From Amazonocrinis nigriterrae CENA67 (lineage in GTDB: Bacteria; Cyanobacteriota; Cyanobacteriia; Cyanobacteriales; Nostocaceae): a DNA stretch of 63,382 nucleotides. The notes beneath the pieces are model-generated. The model was not told the DNA's origin. It worked only from the letters and a program-made list of their open reading frames with translations, and did not search any database. Positions 1-9,418 of this stretch are shown here, piece by piece. Where the stretch lies: the NCBI RefSeq assembly GCF_016056305.1, contig NZ_JAECZC010000007.1, positions 2,682-66,063 of the forward strand, read 5' to 3'. Both the position numbers and the translations under genes were made by a program. Position 1 is the first letter of the stretch, and the number at the start of each line of letters is the position of its first letter.

Positions 1-1
1 C

Positions 2-1657
2 AGTAATCGTTTTTGTACCCACTGTGGTGAACCATTGCCTCTTGCTGTGGGACAGGTTGTAAATCATCGCTATCGAATTATACGCCAACTCGGACAGGGC
101 GGCTTTGGACGCACTTATCTGGCGGAGGATGGAGATCAATCTCATCAAACTTGTGTGCTGAAGGAGTTTGCACCCCAAGTCCAACAAAAACAGGATTTAC
201 AAAAAGCTAAGGAGTTGTTTGAACGGGAAGCAAGTGTCCTCAAAAAACTCCAACATCCGCAAATTCCTCGTTTTCACGCCTCGCTGCAAGTGAAAATAGG
301 CAGTAAAGATTTTTTCTTGTTAGCTCAAGATTATATTGATGGTGATAATTATTCCCAGTTATTAGAAAAGCGTCAAAGTCAGGGTAAAGCTTTTAGCGAA
401 GAAGAAATCATAACTTTATTGCAAAATATTTTACCAGTGTTATCCTACATCCACTCACAAGATGTAGTTCACCGCGATATCTCTCCCGATAATTTGATTT
501 TACGAAGTTCCGATCAAATGCCGGTGTTAATAGACTTTGGTGGTGTTAAGCAATTACCTGCCTCTCAGGGTTTTTGGTTCACGAAGTTAGCTGTTAATCA
601 CACTTTGTTGGGTAAAAAAGGCTACGCGCCAGAAGAACAACTACGGCACGGAAAAGTTTTTTTTAGTAGTGATTTTTACTCTTTGGCTGTAACTACATTA
701 GTATTACTCACAGGCAAAGAACCGCAAAAACTGTACGACAGCTATCAAGGAATTTGGTATTGGGGGAAGGAAATCAATATCAGCATCACCCTAGAAAATG
801 TGTTAAAAAAGATGCTGGCTTATAAACCAAGCGATCGCTACCAAACAGCTGAGCAAATCCTCAAAGATTTACCGTCGCCAACTATCACTCAAGCACCAAC
901 CACCAATGTCACCAAGATTAAAACAATGATAGTTGCCCCTGGACGCAAACGCGCTCAGACCGTCATCAGCAAAATCCACAGTAAAACACAATTAGTAACT
1001 CAATCTATACCTTTGCCAATTTGGATTCGCCCTTTTGCTGTGAGTCTTGGAGGAACCGCTTTAGTTGTCTTAGTTGGTGTAGGAACATGGGCAGCAGTTA
1101 ATGCAGTCATTACAGGGGTAACATCAATCAAAGTTCCATCAATTTCTCTACCGCAAATCCCACAGTTACCAAATCCTCTGAGTAAACCAGCAAGTGACAA
1201 ACAGCGTGAAGACAACACCCAAATTATCAGCCGCCGCCAACAACTAGAAATTCCCGAAGTATTTTTTACAAGGTTTGTTGATAGTTTATTTTATACTAAA
1301 AACCCTGAACTACGGGGACGTAGCTTGACATCTAAGTCAGAAGATGCAGCTTTACGAAATGAATGGTCTAGTATCGCTAGTGACTTGCTGAATAAACTAG
1401 AACAAGCTAACCTCAGTACAGCAGCGCGTCAGAAATTGGGCAGCTATAGTCAAAAAGATTACGAAAATTGGAGACAACAAGCGCGAGCGGGACAATTAGG
1501 GAACTATACAATTAGTCAACTCAATAAAGACACATATCAAAAATTCGATCAGTTGTTTCCTGGTCAGCAGCGTGGGAAACTGAATCAACAGACTTTCGGT
1601 CAAATTTGGTATGCGATCGCAGCCGATAAAGTTAGTAAAGTAAAATCTGGCACATAA
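2..1657 (+). CDS. Ser/Thr protein kinase with zinc-ribbon N-terminus (5' end outside window)
   Basis: The reading frame is already open at base 2 and encodes a zinc-ribbon tail (CTHCGE) before the kinase, so the true start lies upstream of the window. Kinase motifs are present: glycine loop GQGGFGRTYLAED, VLKEF lysine, catalytic HRDISPDNLI (HRDIS instead of HRDIK), DFGG and APEEQ. One hydrophobic segment follows (around FAVSLGGTALVVLVGVGTWA), then a C-terminal domain of about 140 residues. That last domain is shared with the next kinase, which shows they are paralogues. Expected role: membrane-anchored Ser/Thr phosphorylation in signalling; the substrate is unknown. HIP1 octamers in the gene are typical of the host chromosome. 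Confidence 0.9.
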   Translation, partial: SNRFCTHCGEPLPLAVGQVVNHRYRIIRQLGQGGFGRTYLAEDGDQSHQTCVLKEFAPQVQQKQDLQKAKELFEREASVLKKLQHPQIPRFHASLQVKIGSKDFFLLAQDYIDGDNYSQLLEKRQSQGKAFSEEEIITLLQNILPVLSYIHSQDVVHRDISPDNLILRSSDQMPVLIDFGGVKQLPASQGFWFTKLAVNHTLLGKKGYAPEEQLRHGKVFFSSDFYSLAVTTLVLLTGKEPQKLYDSYQGIWYWGKEINISITLENVLKKMLAYKPSDRYQTAEQILKDLPSPTITQAPTTNVTKIKTMIVAPGRKRAQTVISKIHSKTQLVTQSIPLPIWIRPFAVSLGGTALVVLVGVGTWAAVNAVITGVTSIKVPSISLPQIPQLPNPLSKPASDKQREDNTQIISRRQQLEIPEVFFTRFVDSLFYTKNPELRGRSLTSKSEDAALRNEWSSIASDLLNKLEQANLSTAARQKLGSYSQKDYENWRQQARAGQLGNYTISQLNKDTYQKFDQLFPGQQRGKLNQQTFGQIWYAIAADKVSKVKSGT

Positions 1658-1689
1658 TGAAAGAGCAGGGGTGCAGGGGTGCAGGGGAG

Positions 1690-1752
1690 AATAACTACTG
1701 ACCACTGACCACTGACAACTGACCACTGACCACTGACAACTGACTATTGACA
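1690..1752. repeat. STRR, heptamer ACTGACC/ACTGACA array
   Basis: About nine near-perfect 7-bp units of the type CTGACCA/CTGACAA lie between the two kinase genes and end just before the second start codon. Short tandemly repeated heptamers of this kind are typical of filamentous cyanobacterial spacers. No function is visible. Confidence 0.8.
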
Positions 1753-1753
1753 A

Positions 1754-2800
1754 ATGACTAAAATATATTGTTCTCAAGGTCACGAAAATTCCCCAGGTAG
1801 CCGTTTTTGTCTTCAGTGTGGTGAAAAGTTGTCGGGTGCGCCTGTAAGTTATGGTATTCAACCAGGGTTAACTTTGGGCGATCGCTATGTAATTGTGCGT
1901 CAACTTGGCCAAGGAGGTTTTGGACGTACTTATTTAGCCGAAGATATCAACCGCTTCCGCGAATCTTGTGTTTTAAAGGAATTTTCCCCCCAAGTTCAAA
2001 CTGCCTATGTTGTCCAAAAAGCCGCAGAACTTTTTGAGAGAGAAGCAAGTGTTCTCTATAAACTACAACACCCACAAATTCCCCGCTTTAGAGAACTGTT
2101 TCGCATCAATTTAGACGGCAAAGAATACCTATTTTTGGTGCAAGATTATGTGGAAGGGCAAACTTATAATTCTTTATTAAATGACCGCAAACAGCAGGGT
2201 TTACGGTTTACAGAAGCGGAAGTTCGCCAGCTGTTACAGCAAATTTTGCCAGTTTTAGAATATATCCACTCTTTAGGAGTAATTCATCGGGATATTTCGC
2301 CAGATAACTTAATTTTACGCACCGTTGATCAACTACCAGTGTTAATTGATTTTGGCGGTGTTAAACAAGTAGTGGCAACTGTCGCCTCCCAATATTACCA
2401 ACCTGGTGTAATGCCATCTCCCCCAGCAGCAACCTTACTGGGTAAAGTAGGATTTGCCCCGCCAGAACAAATGCAAACTGGGTTAGTATCCCCTCACAGT
2501 GATTTGTATGCTTTGGCAGCAACAGCCCTAGTTTTATTAACAGGCAAACAGCCCCAAGAATTAATTGATACCTATACCCTGACTTGGCAATGGCGACGAG
2601 AAATTACCCTGAGTCCGCTTTTGGGACAGATATTAGATAAAATGCTATCCTCTAGACCAGGCGATCGCTATCAGTCAGCTCGTCAAGTCCTAGAAGCACT
2701 CAACCCAGTACCAGTTAGCTATCCGCCAACTCAACCCCCTCATATCCCCCTCCTCCCATCGAGCCTACAAGCTGGTGGACACCAACAAAAGCTTTCGTAG
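1754..2800 (+). CDS. Ser/Thr protein kinase, N-terminal part of a frameshifted gene
   Basis: The protein opens with a zinc ribbon (CSQGHENSPGSRFCLQCGE) and continues with a complete kinase domain: GQGGFGRTYLAED, VLKEF, HRDISPDNLI, DFGGVKQ and APPEQM. The frame ends in an unrelated tail (LQAGGHQQKLS). The +1 frame continues through the same Pro-rich linker into a transmembrane helix and the C-terminal domain found intact in the upstream paralogue. A one-base change in the C-rich stretch at about 2734-2757 best explains this. It could be a real mutation or a homopolymer sequencing error; kinase activity itself could survive. Confidence 0.85.
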   Translation: MTKIYCSQGHENSPGSRFCLQCGEKLSGAPVSYGIQPGLTLGDRYVIVRQLGQGGFGRTYLAEDINRFRESCVLKEFSPQVQTAYVVQKAAELFEREASVLYKLQHPQIPRFRELFRINLDGKEYLFLVQDYVEGQTYNSLLNDRKQQGLRFTEAEVRQLLQQILPVLEYIHSLGVIHRDISPDNLILRTVDQLPVLIDFGGVKQVVATVASQYYQPGVMPSPPAATLLGKVGFAPPEQMQTGLVSPHSDLYALAATALVLLTGKQPQELIDTYTLTWQWRREITLSPLLGQILDKMLSSRPGDRYQSARQVLEALNPVPVSYPPTQPPHIPLLPSSLQAGGHQQKLS

Positions 2801-2805
2801 TAGCA

Positions 2806-3855
2806 TTGGTGTTGGCTGGTTCAGCCGGATTAATTTGGTGGGGAGTAAATAGTGGACAACGAAATGTGGTAGAAAACCCAGCACCAACATCTAGCCCTAC
2901 CCCAACTCAGAATCAGCCAGTCGATCCTTTAGCGCAATATTCACCAGCAGAACGGCAGCGTAAACAAAGATTAAGCGATCGCCGTCAACAGTTGGGTATT
3001 GATGAGACATTCTACGTTAACTTGGTGAATCAATTCTTCTGGGAGAAAAATCCCAGTTTGCAGGGACGTACCCTTAGTGATGGCCCCGAAGATGAAAGTT
3101 TACGGGCAGAATGGGATAAAACAGCCACATCATTACTCGAAAAGCTGTCATCACTTAGTGGTAGGGCGCGTCGGCAACTCGGTACTTATACTACAGCAGA
3201 GCGCGATCGCTGGAAAGTCGAAGTCAATCAAATCAACGTTGGTAGTCGTTCTTTGTTTGATTTAGGTGATGCTGCCTTCTTCAATGTATTTCCTGAACAG
3301 CGAGGTAAAAAATTTATCGACAAACCCATCGGACAAGTTTGGTATGGTTTTGTTAACGATAAATTCAACGCCATTCTTTCTAAAAGTGCTTTCCAGAAAA
3401 TTGTCTTTGATCCTGGTGCTACAAGCAAAACAGTTAGCGGTACTCTCCAGCCTGGCGATGGTAAAGTTTTCATTGCTGGACTTGCCAAAGAACAATCTAT
3501 GGAATTGAAGCTAGAAGCAAATTCCCAAGTTTTGTTTTCAGTCTATTCTCCTTCCGGCAAAATCACATTTTTGGAAGATTCCAAGCAGCGTAGTTTGTCA
3601 ACTAAATTACCAGAAAACGGATTTTATGAATTTGTCGTAGTTTCCACAGCATCAAAACCAGTAGATTATCAACTGAGTCTCACAGTAGAAAATCCCACTC
3701 CTCCCCCATCGCCAACACCTACAACTACACCCACAGAAACTACCACACCTGAACCTACGCCTACATCTACACCAACTCCTACAGAAGCCACTACACCTGA
3801 GCCTACACCAACGCAGACTGATTCTAGCAAGGGAGCTGAGGAGCAGGGGAACTGA
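2806..3855 (+). CDS. C-terminal membrane/extracytoplasmic part of the frameshifted kinase
   Basis: The open frame extends upstream of the nominal TTG through a Trp-Trp-Thr-Pro linker and a transmembrane helix (AFVVALVLAGSAGLIWWGV). It then encodes the domain shared with the preceding kinase (RRQQLGI...FF...NPSLQGRTLSDGPEDESLRAEW pattern), then a beta-rich segment resembling the bacterial pre-peptidase C-terminal (PPC) fold, and finally a Thr-Pro-rich repeat tail at about 3700-3810. It is very probably the 3' half of the gene beginning at 1754 rather than an independent gene. The repeats and the STRR just beyond may have driven slippage. Confidence 0.75.
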   Translation: MVLAGSAGLIWWGVNSGQRNVVENPAPTSSPTPTQNQPVDPLAQYSPAERQRKQRLSDRRQQLGIDETFYVNLVNQFFWEKNPSLQGRTLSDGPEDESLRAEWDKTATSLLEKLSSLSGRARRQLGTYTTAERDRWKVEVNQINVGSRSLFDLGDAAFFNVFPEQRGKKFIDKPIGQVWYGFVNDKFNAILSKSAFQKIVFDPGATSKTVSGTLQPGDGKVFIAGLAKEQSMELKLEANSQVLFSVYSPSGKITFLEDSKQRSLSTKLPENGFYEFVVVSTASKPVDYQLSLTVENPTPPPSPTPTTTPTETTTPEPTPTSTPTPTEATTPEPTPTQTDSSKGAEEQGN

Positions 3856-3990
3856 GGAGCAGGGGAGCAAGGGAGCAAGGGAGCAAGGGAGCAGGGGAGC
3901 TGAGGGGATAGTACAACAATTGGTTTTATACTCAGCACTCAGCACTCAGCACTCAGCACTCAGCACTCAGCACTCAGCACTCAGCACTAC
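3840..3990. repeat. Compound STRR: GAGCAGGG/GAGCAAGG units, then CAGCACT heptamers
   Basis: A run of GAGCAGGG/GAGCAAGG-type units (about 3840-3900) is followed by eight or nine copies of CAGCACT (about 3930-3990). The array spans both convergent gene ends: it follows the kinase stop and runs into the last codons of the photolyase gene on the other strand. Confidence 0.85.
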
Positions 3991-5422
3991 TCAAAGCTTT
4001 TTGCTGTTGATAACGCTGTTTAAACAGCTGCTGCTGTTTTTTATGGTCTACAATTGGGTCAGGATAGCCAAGCCCATGACGCTCCAAAGGCGAAATTTTA
4101 CCAGTAACTAAATATTCTGTATCCAAAGACCGCAATTCTGGCACCCATTGCCGGATATATTCAGCTTCTGCATCGAATTTTTGTGCTTGACTGGCTGGGT
4201 TGAAAATCCGCACAGGTTTGGGATCCATACCACTAGAAGCACTCCATTGCCAGCCACCATTATTAGCAGATAAATCTCCGTCAATTAACTTCTGCATAAA
4301 ATATTTTTCTCCCAATTGGGGATTAATCAGCAAGTCTTTGGTGAGGAAACTAGCAACAATCATCCGACAGCGGTTGTGCATCCAGCCGCTTTCATTTAAC
4401 TGGCGCATGGCTGCATCCACGATAGGATACCCAGTTCTCCCCTCGCACCAAGCTTGGAAATGTTCTGCGTTGGTTTCCCAAGGAAAGTTTTTGAAGGCGT
4501 CGCGGTAAGCACCCTCAGCTAATTCTGGAAAATTATACATTGCATGTTGGTAAAATTCCCGCCAGGCTATTTCTTGTTGCCATGTGCGGATACCTGCTGC
4601 TGCTTCGTCACTGCGGCTATTTTCTAGCGCCTCGATTGTAGCTTGCCATACAGTGCGAATGCCAATTACACCAAATTTCAAAGCTGCACTCAGTTTTGAG
4701 GTACCATCTACTGCGGGAAAATTGCGCTGTTCTTGATATTCGGTAATGGCTTTAGTAGTAAATTCTTCCAGCCTTGCTTGCGCCGCCGCTTCTCCTGGTG
4801 AAATAATTAATCCTCCATCCCAAATAAATCCTAAATCTTTGGCTGTTGGTAATTGAATTGCTCCTGCAATGTTTGCTGTTTCCTGTTCTGTTTGCGTCAA
4901 TCCCTCGACATTTTGTAGAGTTTCTACTGGTTTAGCTTTGGCTTTGCTATGCCAATTTTTCCAGAAAGGAGTGTAAACTGTGTAAGGTTGATTACTACCA
5001 GAGCGTATTTCTTCTGGTGCATGGAGAATTTGATCCCAGTTGTGGGTAAGAGACTCAATGCTTTTTTCTTTCAGTGAATTGATGATAGTGCGATCGCGTT
5101 CTTGTGAATACGGTTCTACATCCCAATTCCAAAACACAGCCTTGGCTTGCAAAGCCGCTGCTAAAGCTGGAATTGCTTCCACAGGATTACCATGAAGTAT
5201 TAACAATTGACTGCCAGCTTCAGCATATCGCCGTTGTAGTTCCTGCAAACAGCCAATCATGTAAGTAACTCTCACCGGAGCAACATCATCTCGTTCCAGA
5301 ATATTGGGATCAAGACAAAACACCCCCACTACCCTTGGACTTTGCTGTCTTGCCGCAGCCAGTCCTGTATTATCAGAAATACGTAAATCGCGGCGATGCC
5401 AAAATAGAATTAAGTCAGACAT
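3974..5422 (-). CDS. phrA: Deoxyribodipyrimidine photolyase (class I CPD)
   Basis: 482 aa, the usual length for the family. The N-terminal alpha/beta antenna domain begins LILFWHRRDLRISDNTGL. The C-terminal FAD domain has the conserved GYPIVDAAMRQL, GWMHNRCRMIVASFL, KDLL and GDLSANNGGWQW motifs. It repairs UV cyclobutane pyrimidine dimers using blue light. Cyanobacterial relatives use 8-HDF as antenna, but the sequence alone does not prove that here. The last codons (SSAEC and the TGA stop) are formed by the CAGCACT repeat, so the protein end appears set by repeat expansion. The start is supported by the MSDLILFWHRRDLR consensus. Confidence 0.95.
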   Translation of the reverse strand: MSDLILFWHRRDLRISDNTGLAAARQQSPRVVGVFCLDPNILERDDVAPVRVTYMIGCLQELQRRYAEAGSQLLILHGNPVEAIPALAAALQAKAVFWNWDVEPYSQERDRTIINSLKEKSIESLTHNWDQILHAPEEIRSGSNQPYTVYTPFWKNWHSKAKAKPVETLQNVEGLTQTEQETANIAGAIQLPTAKDLGFIWDGGLIISPGEAAAQARLEEFTTKAITEYQEQRNFPAVDGTSKLSAALKFGVIGIRTVWQATIEALENSRSDEAAAGIRTWQQEIAWREFYQHAMYNFPELAEGAYRDAFKNFPWETNAEHFQAWCEGRTGYPIVDAAMRQLNESGWMHNRCRMIVASFLTKDLLINPQLGEKYFMQKLIDGDLSANNGGWQWSASSGMDPKPVRIFNPASQAQKFDAEAEYIRQWVPELRSLDTEYLVTGKISPLERHGLGYPDPIVDHKKQQQLFKQRYQQQKALSSAEC

Positions 5423-5667
5423 TCTATACCAAAAATAATAGTTCGCTTGTACTAGATTAAAGCTAAGTGATACCCATAAGCATCATTCTGCCAATAAATT
5501 TATAAGAGGCAAGAGGCAGGAGGGAGAAGTTTTTTCCCCCATCCCCCCATGCTCCTCATCTCCCCCACTCCCCTGCTCCCAAAATCCCCAGTAACTCTAT
5601 CGGAGAAAGTGGCTTGTTGAGTTAAAGTTGAGTATACTTTTCTTAATAGTGAATTAGTCTTTCTGTC

Positions 5668-6222
5668 ATGCCTACCCTACTATTAGACGACGGTACAATT
5701 GAGAGCGATTTAAGTGAGATAGCTCGTGAACTTGCTCCTGTTGGCATCTATGTGAAACACTATGACCCAGGAACATCGCTGCTTTTTCCCGATCTATTAG
5801 AACAGGACGTTTTGACTGATTCAGAGAAGCGCTACATTGTAGAACTACACAACGGTGTCTTTGAATTTCTCCAACAAGAAAATGGCTCTTTGTGGTGTGA
5901 CTTGCTGAATGTGCATCCAGGTTCACCCAATCTGCAAATGTTGATAGATGCTTACAGCCGCTACCATACTCATAGCGCTTCTGAGCCGCTTTACATCTTG
6001 GCAGGAGAAATGATCTTTGGATTCGTGAGACCCGATGGTAGCCAGGTACAGCTTTTACTTCAGTCCCAAGACTATATTTACATCCCAGCAGGAGTAGAAC
6101 ATTGGTGTAGTCCTACGGCATCATTATATTGTAAAGCGGTACGCTATTTCACAACAGCAGACGGCTGGATACCGAACTATACAGGCACTCCATTGAGTGA
6201 TTCTCTCAACAAGCCGCACTAA
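5668..6222 (+). CDS. mtnD: Acireductone dioxygenase-like cupin
   Basis: 184 aa, the length expected for acireductone dioxygenase. The metal ligands H100, H102, E106 and H145 (HTHSASE and PAGVEHW) have almost the spacing of the characterised enzyme (H, +2 H, +4 E, about +38 H). The family oxidises acireductone in methionine salvage; the bound metal (Fe or Ni) decides the product. No other salvage gene is nearby, so the pathway assignment is by family. The gene is monocistronic and followed by a MITE-like repeat. Confidence 0.8.
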   Translation: MPTLLLDDGTIESDLSEIARELAPVGIYVKHYDPGTSLLFPDLLEQDVLTDSEKRYIVELHNGVFEFLQQENGSLWCDLLNVHPGSPNLQMLIDAYSRYHTHSASEPLYILAGEMIFGFVRPDGSQVQLLLQSQDYIYIPAGVEHWCSPTASLYCKAVRYFTTADGWIPNYTGTPLSDSLNKPH

Positions 6223-6241
6223 TTCTTAATTTCAAATCTTT

Positions 6242-6382
6242 ATACCAATTTGAAAAAATGATGCCGGGTGATGCAAGACTGGTAGGGGCGAGTTTAGAAA
6301 TATTATCAATTATTAATGATGATCTGGGTAAACCCGCCCCTACTGAGTTTCACAATCCAAAATCTCAAATCCAAAATGGTAT
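6242..6382. repeat. MITE-like element, copy 1 (ends ATACCAATTTG / CAAAATGGTAT)
   Basis: About 141 bp with imperfect terminal inverted repeats and an internal pair TAGGGGCGAGTTTA / TAAACCCGCCCCTA able to form a hairpin. A close inverted copy lies at 46239-46568. The right end abuts the stop codon of the solute-binding protein gene. Confidence 0.75.
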
Positions 6383-7701
6383 TATTTATTATCCCAAATA
6401 AGTTCTATACGCTCTTGGGCTTTTTGGAGAGCTACTTCGGTAGACTCACCCAATAATGTGGCTTCAATGGCTCGACCAAGACTGTCAGAAAGACGACTAG
6501 CCCCAGCAATAATCGGTCGAGCGCGTGCCACAGAAGTCTGATCCAAAAACACTTTTAATACTGGTTTTTTGCTGAGAAATTGCTGATAAGCTTCACTTTG
6601 GGCGGCTTTCAAATTAACTGGTAAAAAACCCGTCCCAATACTCCATTCTTTTTGAAATTCTTCACTCAAAACAAACTGCAAAAACTTGAGTGCAGCTTGT
6701 TCTCTTGCTGGCGTTGTCTTCATCACAAACATCGCTCCCGTAGCTGTCACCGTCGCCCGTCCAACATTTGCAGGCATTGGAAACACCCCATAATCAACGT
6801 TAGACTTCATGATATAAGTCCAAGGGCCTGTGATTTGCATAGCAACCCGACCCGTAATAAAAGCGTCTTCCTCATAACCACGTTCGGGAGGAGAAAGGGT
6901 CGCTGAACCATCTGTCATCAGGTCTTTCCAGAACTGCAAAGCACTAATAGCCCCCTTATTCAGCAAATTCGGTTTATTATCTGTCACTACCTCGCCCCCA
7001 GCACTCAATAAAAAAGGGAACCAACTAAAAACAGTCCATTCTTGCTTTCCTAAAGGCAGTAACATTCCATACTGTTCGGGTTTATGATCACCATTGCGGT
7101 CAATAGTCAACTTTTGAGCAACTTGCCTTAATTCTTCCCAAGTCTTTGGTGTTTCTGTGATTCCCGCAGCTTGGAAAAGCTTCGGTCGGTAAAAAATACC
7201 GAGATTGGCTGTGTATAAGGGAATTGACCAAGTATGACCGTCTACGCTCAATTCATCAAATAGACTGGGGATAATTTCTGACTTCAACGGTAATTTTTCC
7301 AGCCAATCATCTAAAGGTCGAATCGCTCCTAATTCTGCAAACTGACCTGTAACTTGTGGATCGTATGACAGAATATCTGGAGGTGCATTGCCCACAACTG
7401 CTGTTAAGATTTTTGGTAATTGGGGTTGACCGATGAAGATGGAATCTACCTGAATATCAGTATGAGTTTGATTAAATTTGTCTACTAGTTTATTAAACAC
7501 ATCCCGATTAGGAGGGGGATTGATTGTTTGCCATAAGCTTATATGAATTACTCCGTCATTATTCTGTGCTGTTGCCTGACAACCAGATAAAAATATGAGA
7601 CATATACCGAGAACAATTACCAAAAGTAAAAGCCGCCAAGCAGAATTAATCAACTTGCCATAAAAGTTTTGGATTGGGGATTGGAAAAAGGTAAAATTCA
7701 T
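6382..7701 (-). CDS. ABC transporter sugar-type solute-binding lipoprotein
   Basis: 439 aa. The N-terminal hydrophobic segment ends in a lipobox (FLSGC), so the mature protein should be lipid-anchored in the periplasm. The body matches family 1 extracellular solute-binding proteins: ISLWQTINPPPNRDVFNKLVDKFNQTH near the N-terminus, PLYTANLGIFYRPKLF, TWEELRQVAQKL, and VAMQITGPWTY. The ligand is probably a sugar or oligosaccharide. No permease or ATPase gene is adjacent, so the partner transporter must be elsewhere. The hydrophobic segment sits about 20 residues from the start, leaving room for a slightly later start. Confidence 0.88.
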   Translation of the reverse strand: MNFTFFQSPIQNFYGKLINSAWRLLLLVIVLGICLIFLSGCQATAQNNDGVIHISLWQTINPPPNRDVFNKLVDKFNQTHTDIQVDSIFIGQPQLPKILTAVVGNAPPDILSYDPQVTGQFAELGAIRPLDDWLEKLPLKSEIIPSLFDELSVDGHTWSIPLYTANLGIFYRPKLFQAAGITETPKTWEELRQVAQKLTIDRNGDHKPEQYGMLLPLGKQEWTVFSWFPFLLSAGGEVVTDNKPNLLNKGAISALQFWKDLMTDGSATLSPPERGYEEDAFITGRVAMQITGPWTYIMKSNVDYGVFPMPANVGRATVTATGAMFVMKTTPAREQAALKFLQFVLSEEFQKEWSIGTGFLPVNLKAAQSEAYQQFLSKKPVLKVFLDQTSVARARPIIAGASRLSDSLGRAIEATLLGESTEVALQKAQERIELIWDNK

Positions 7702-7868
7702 ACTAAATATTTAACCAATTGCCTCATCTGAAGGATGAAATTAAAACTTCATAGATAAGTTTGGTTATTGGGAAAAATTCCACTACAAACTTATTACTAC
7801 GTATTTCGGTTTATATCTTTGCTCTGTTTTTAGGTCTGTTGAATACCTATCACTTCACTATTCTGAAA

Positions 7869-8030
7869 CTACACTACAGTGTAGACAATTCGATAATGGT
7901 TAAATTGCTCTCCTCTCAAATATTCAAACTCATGTAAAGCTTTCTGGCGACTTTCCCAATAACCGTAGTTATCCATCAAAATTATACCATTTGGAAGAAT
8001 GCTGTCATAGAACATATTTAAGATGTTGTA
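7869..8030 (-). pseudogene. Remnant of a TylF-type methyltransferase (C-terminal fragment)
   Basis: Read on the minus strand this gives about 52 codons (ILNMFYDSILPNGIILMDN... then YGYWESRQKALHEFE...) ending in TAG. It aligns with the last 55 residues of the methyltransferase at 9419-10858 (IFNTLYDSVVPNGLIQVDD, YGYWDGCKKALHDFE). There is no start and no catalytic core. It is a decayed duplicate, showing that the locus once carried a second copy. Confidence 0.8.
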
Positions 8031-8286
8031 TCCAAAATATTGAACATACCTCTAAGATGTGGTAATTTTACACATAACACAGCAGATTTGTAGTCAGTTT
8101 TGTAACCTGACTCTGAGGCCAGAGCGCTAGTCAGCTTCGGCCTACACTACAGTATCTGCTAGGTATCTTACAGAAGAGCTATTCACACACTCTTCTATTT
8201 CAGCTTTTATTTATAAATGACTTCTGAATATTCATTTATAGGCTTGCTGAATAAACAATTATCACTCAACAAGGACAGTAGTTAGC

Positions 8287-9060
8287 ATGGACTTCCAAAA
8301 TAAGGCTTTTCAAACTAGCCTGACTGACAATATTGACTATCCTGAATTTTGTTTGAAAGCCAGTTTGGATTATTCCATATTCAGAGATTTCCGTCGCAAC
8401 GAAATATACAGGATTGCATTAGAACACGACTCTTTCGAGCAAGGTTTAGAGTATCTGGAAGCAACCAAGAAGTCTTCCTCTAATGTCTTAAGTAAGATTA
8501 ATGAATTTCTGAAAAATGATCAGATTGGCAATCCTGAAGTTTTTGATTATGACGGCATTGGTACAATAGCACCACCTACGCTGCGATATATAAAAATTTT
8601 GTCAGATTTAGAATCTGAATTCGGCACTCTAGACAACGTAAATATATGTGAAATCGGAGTTGGTTATGGAGGAATGTGTAGAATTATCAATAGTTATTTT
8701 AAGGTAAAAACCTATACGTTGGTTGACTTAAAACCAGTACTAATGCTAGCTCAAAGGTATCTAGATCATTACCCGTTAAATACGACGCTGATCTATAAAA
8801 CAATGAATGAGTTATCCAAAGAGAATTATGACCTGGTGATCAGCAATTATGCTTTTACGGAGATCAGACGAGAAGTACAAGATATTTATCTAGAAAAAGT
8901 GCTTCTTTCTGCCACAAAAGGCTATATTACATACAATGAAATCAATCCAGAAGATTTTCATTCCTATACAAAAGAAGAGTTGATTCAGCTCATTCCCCAA
9001 ATCAGAGTAAATCCAGAAGTTGGGATATTACACCCTAAAGATTGTACTTTAGTCTGGTAG
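8287..9060 (+). CDS. Putative sugar O-methyltransferase (class I SAM)
   Basis: 257 aa with a Rossmann SAM motif (ICEIGVGYGGMCR, around residue 120) and a following acidic strand (TYTLVDLKPVL). The N-terminal part (DYPEFCLKASLDYSIFRDFRR) and the late ISNYAFTEI and TYNEINP segments resemble the putative sugar O-methyltransferase family found in surface-polysaccharide loci. The flanking methyltransferase and glycosyltransferase genes agree. The acceptor is unknown. Confidence 0.75.
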   Translation: MDFQNKAFQTSLTDNIDYPEFCLKASLDYSIFRDFRRNEIYRIALEHDSFEQGLEYLEATKKSSSNVLSKINEFLKNDQIGNPEVFDYDGIGTIAPPTLRYIKILSDLESEFGTLDNVNICEIGVGYGGMCRIINSYFKVKTYTLVDLKPVLMLAQRYLDHYPLNTTLIYKTMNELSKENYDLVISNYAFTEIRREVQDIYLEKVLLSATKGYITYNEINPEDFHSYTKEELIQLIPQIRVNPEVGILHPKDCTLVW

Positions 9061-9166
9061 TAAAACTTACCCAGATTCAATAAAACTTCAAGTGATTTTT
9101 AATTGCCCAATGCATCACAAAAAATTTCAGTAATACAGCAGATTGCAAGTTAATTGAGTATACCCT

Positions 9167-9186
9167 ACCCGCCTGATAGGGCGGGT
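9167..9186 (+). terminator. GC hairpin downstream of the 8287-9060 gene
   Basis: ACCCGCC / GGCGGGT stem of 7 bp with a 6-nt loop, 107 nt after the stop codon. There is no T-run, so this is a possible terminator or processing hairpin only. Confidence 0.4.
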
Positions 9187-9243
9187 GAGGTAGTTACTTC
9201 ACTGACATGAAAAGTGCTTAATTAGGTTGAGCTACTTATTTTT

Positions 9244-9387
9244 AGGACTTACGCGAGTGTCATATTTTTTTTGGTATAGGTTGTCAAAAGTGAAGAGTCA
9301 ATAGTCCAAAAATTAAGGTTTTTGACCCTTGACTCTTGAATATTGACTGCCATCGCAGAAAATATGTGTGCCAGTTGCGTAAGTCCT
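9244..9387. repeat. MITE-like element with AGGACTTACGC termini
   Basis: AGGACTTACGC at the left and its exact reverse complement at 9377-9387 bound a 144-bp, gene-free AT-rich segment. Similarity continues inward (A.TG.CA.A). A larger element with related ends lies at 14166-14495. Probably a non-autonomous transposon derivative. Confidence 0.65.
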
Positions 9388-9418
9388 GATTTTATTAAAT
9401 GTGTTGGGTATTTATTAT

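Noticed and set aside
1496-1861. 121-codon minus-strand frame across the STRR
   Set aside because: Its repetitive SCQWSVV residues come from the heptamer array and it overlaps two kinase genes.
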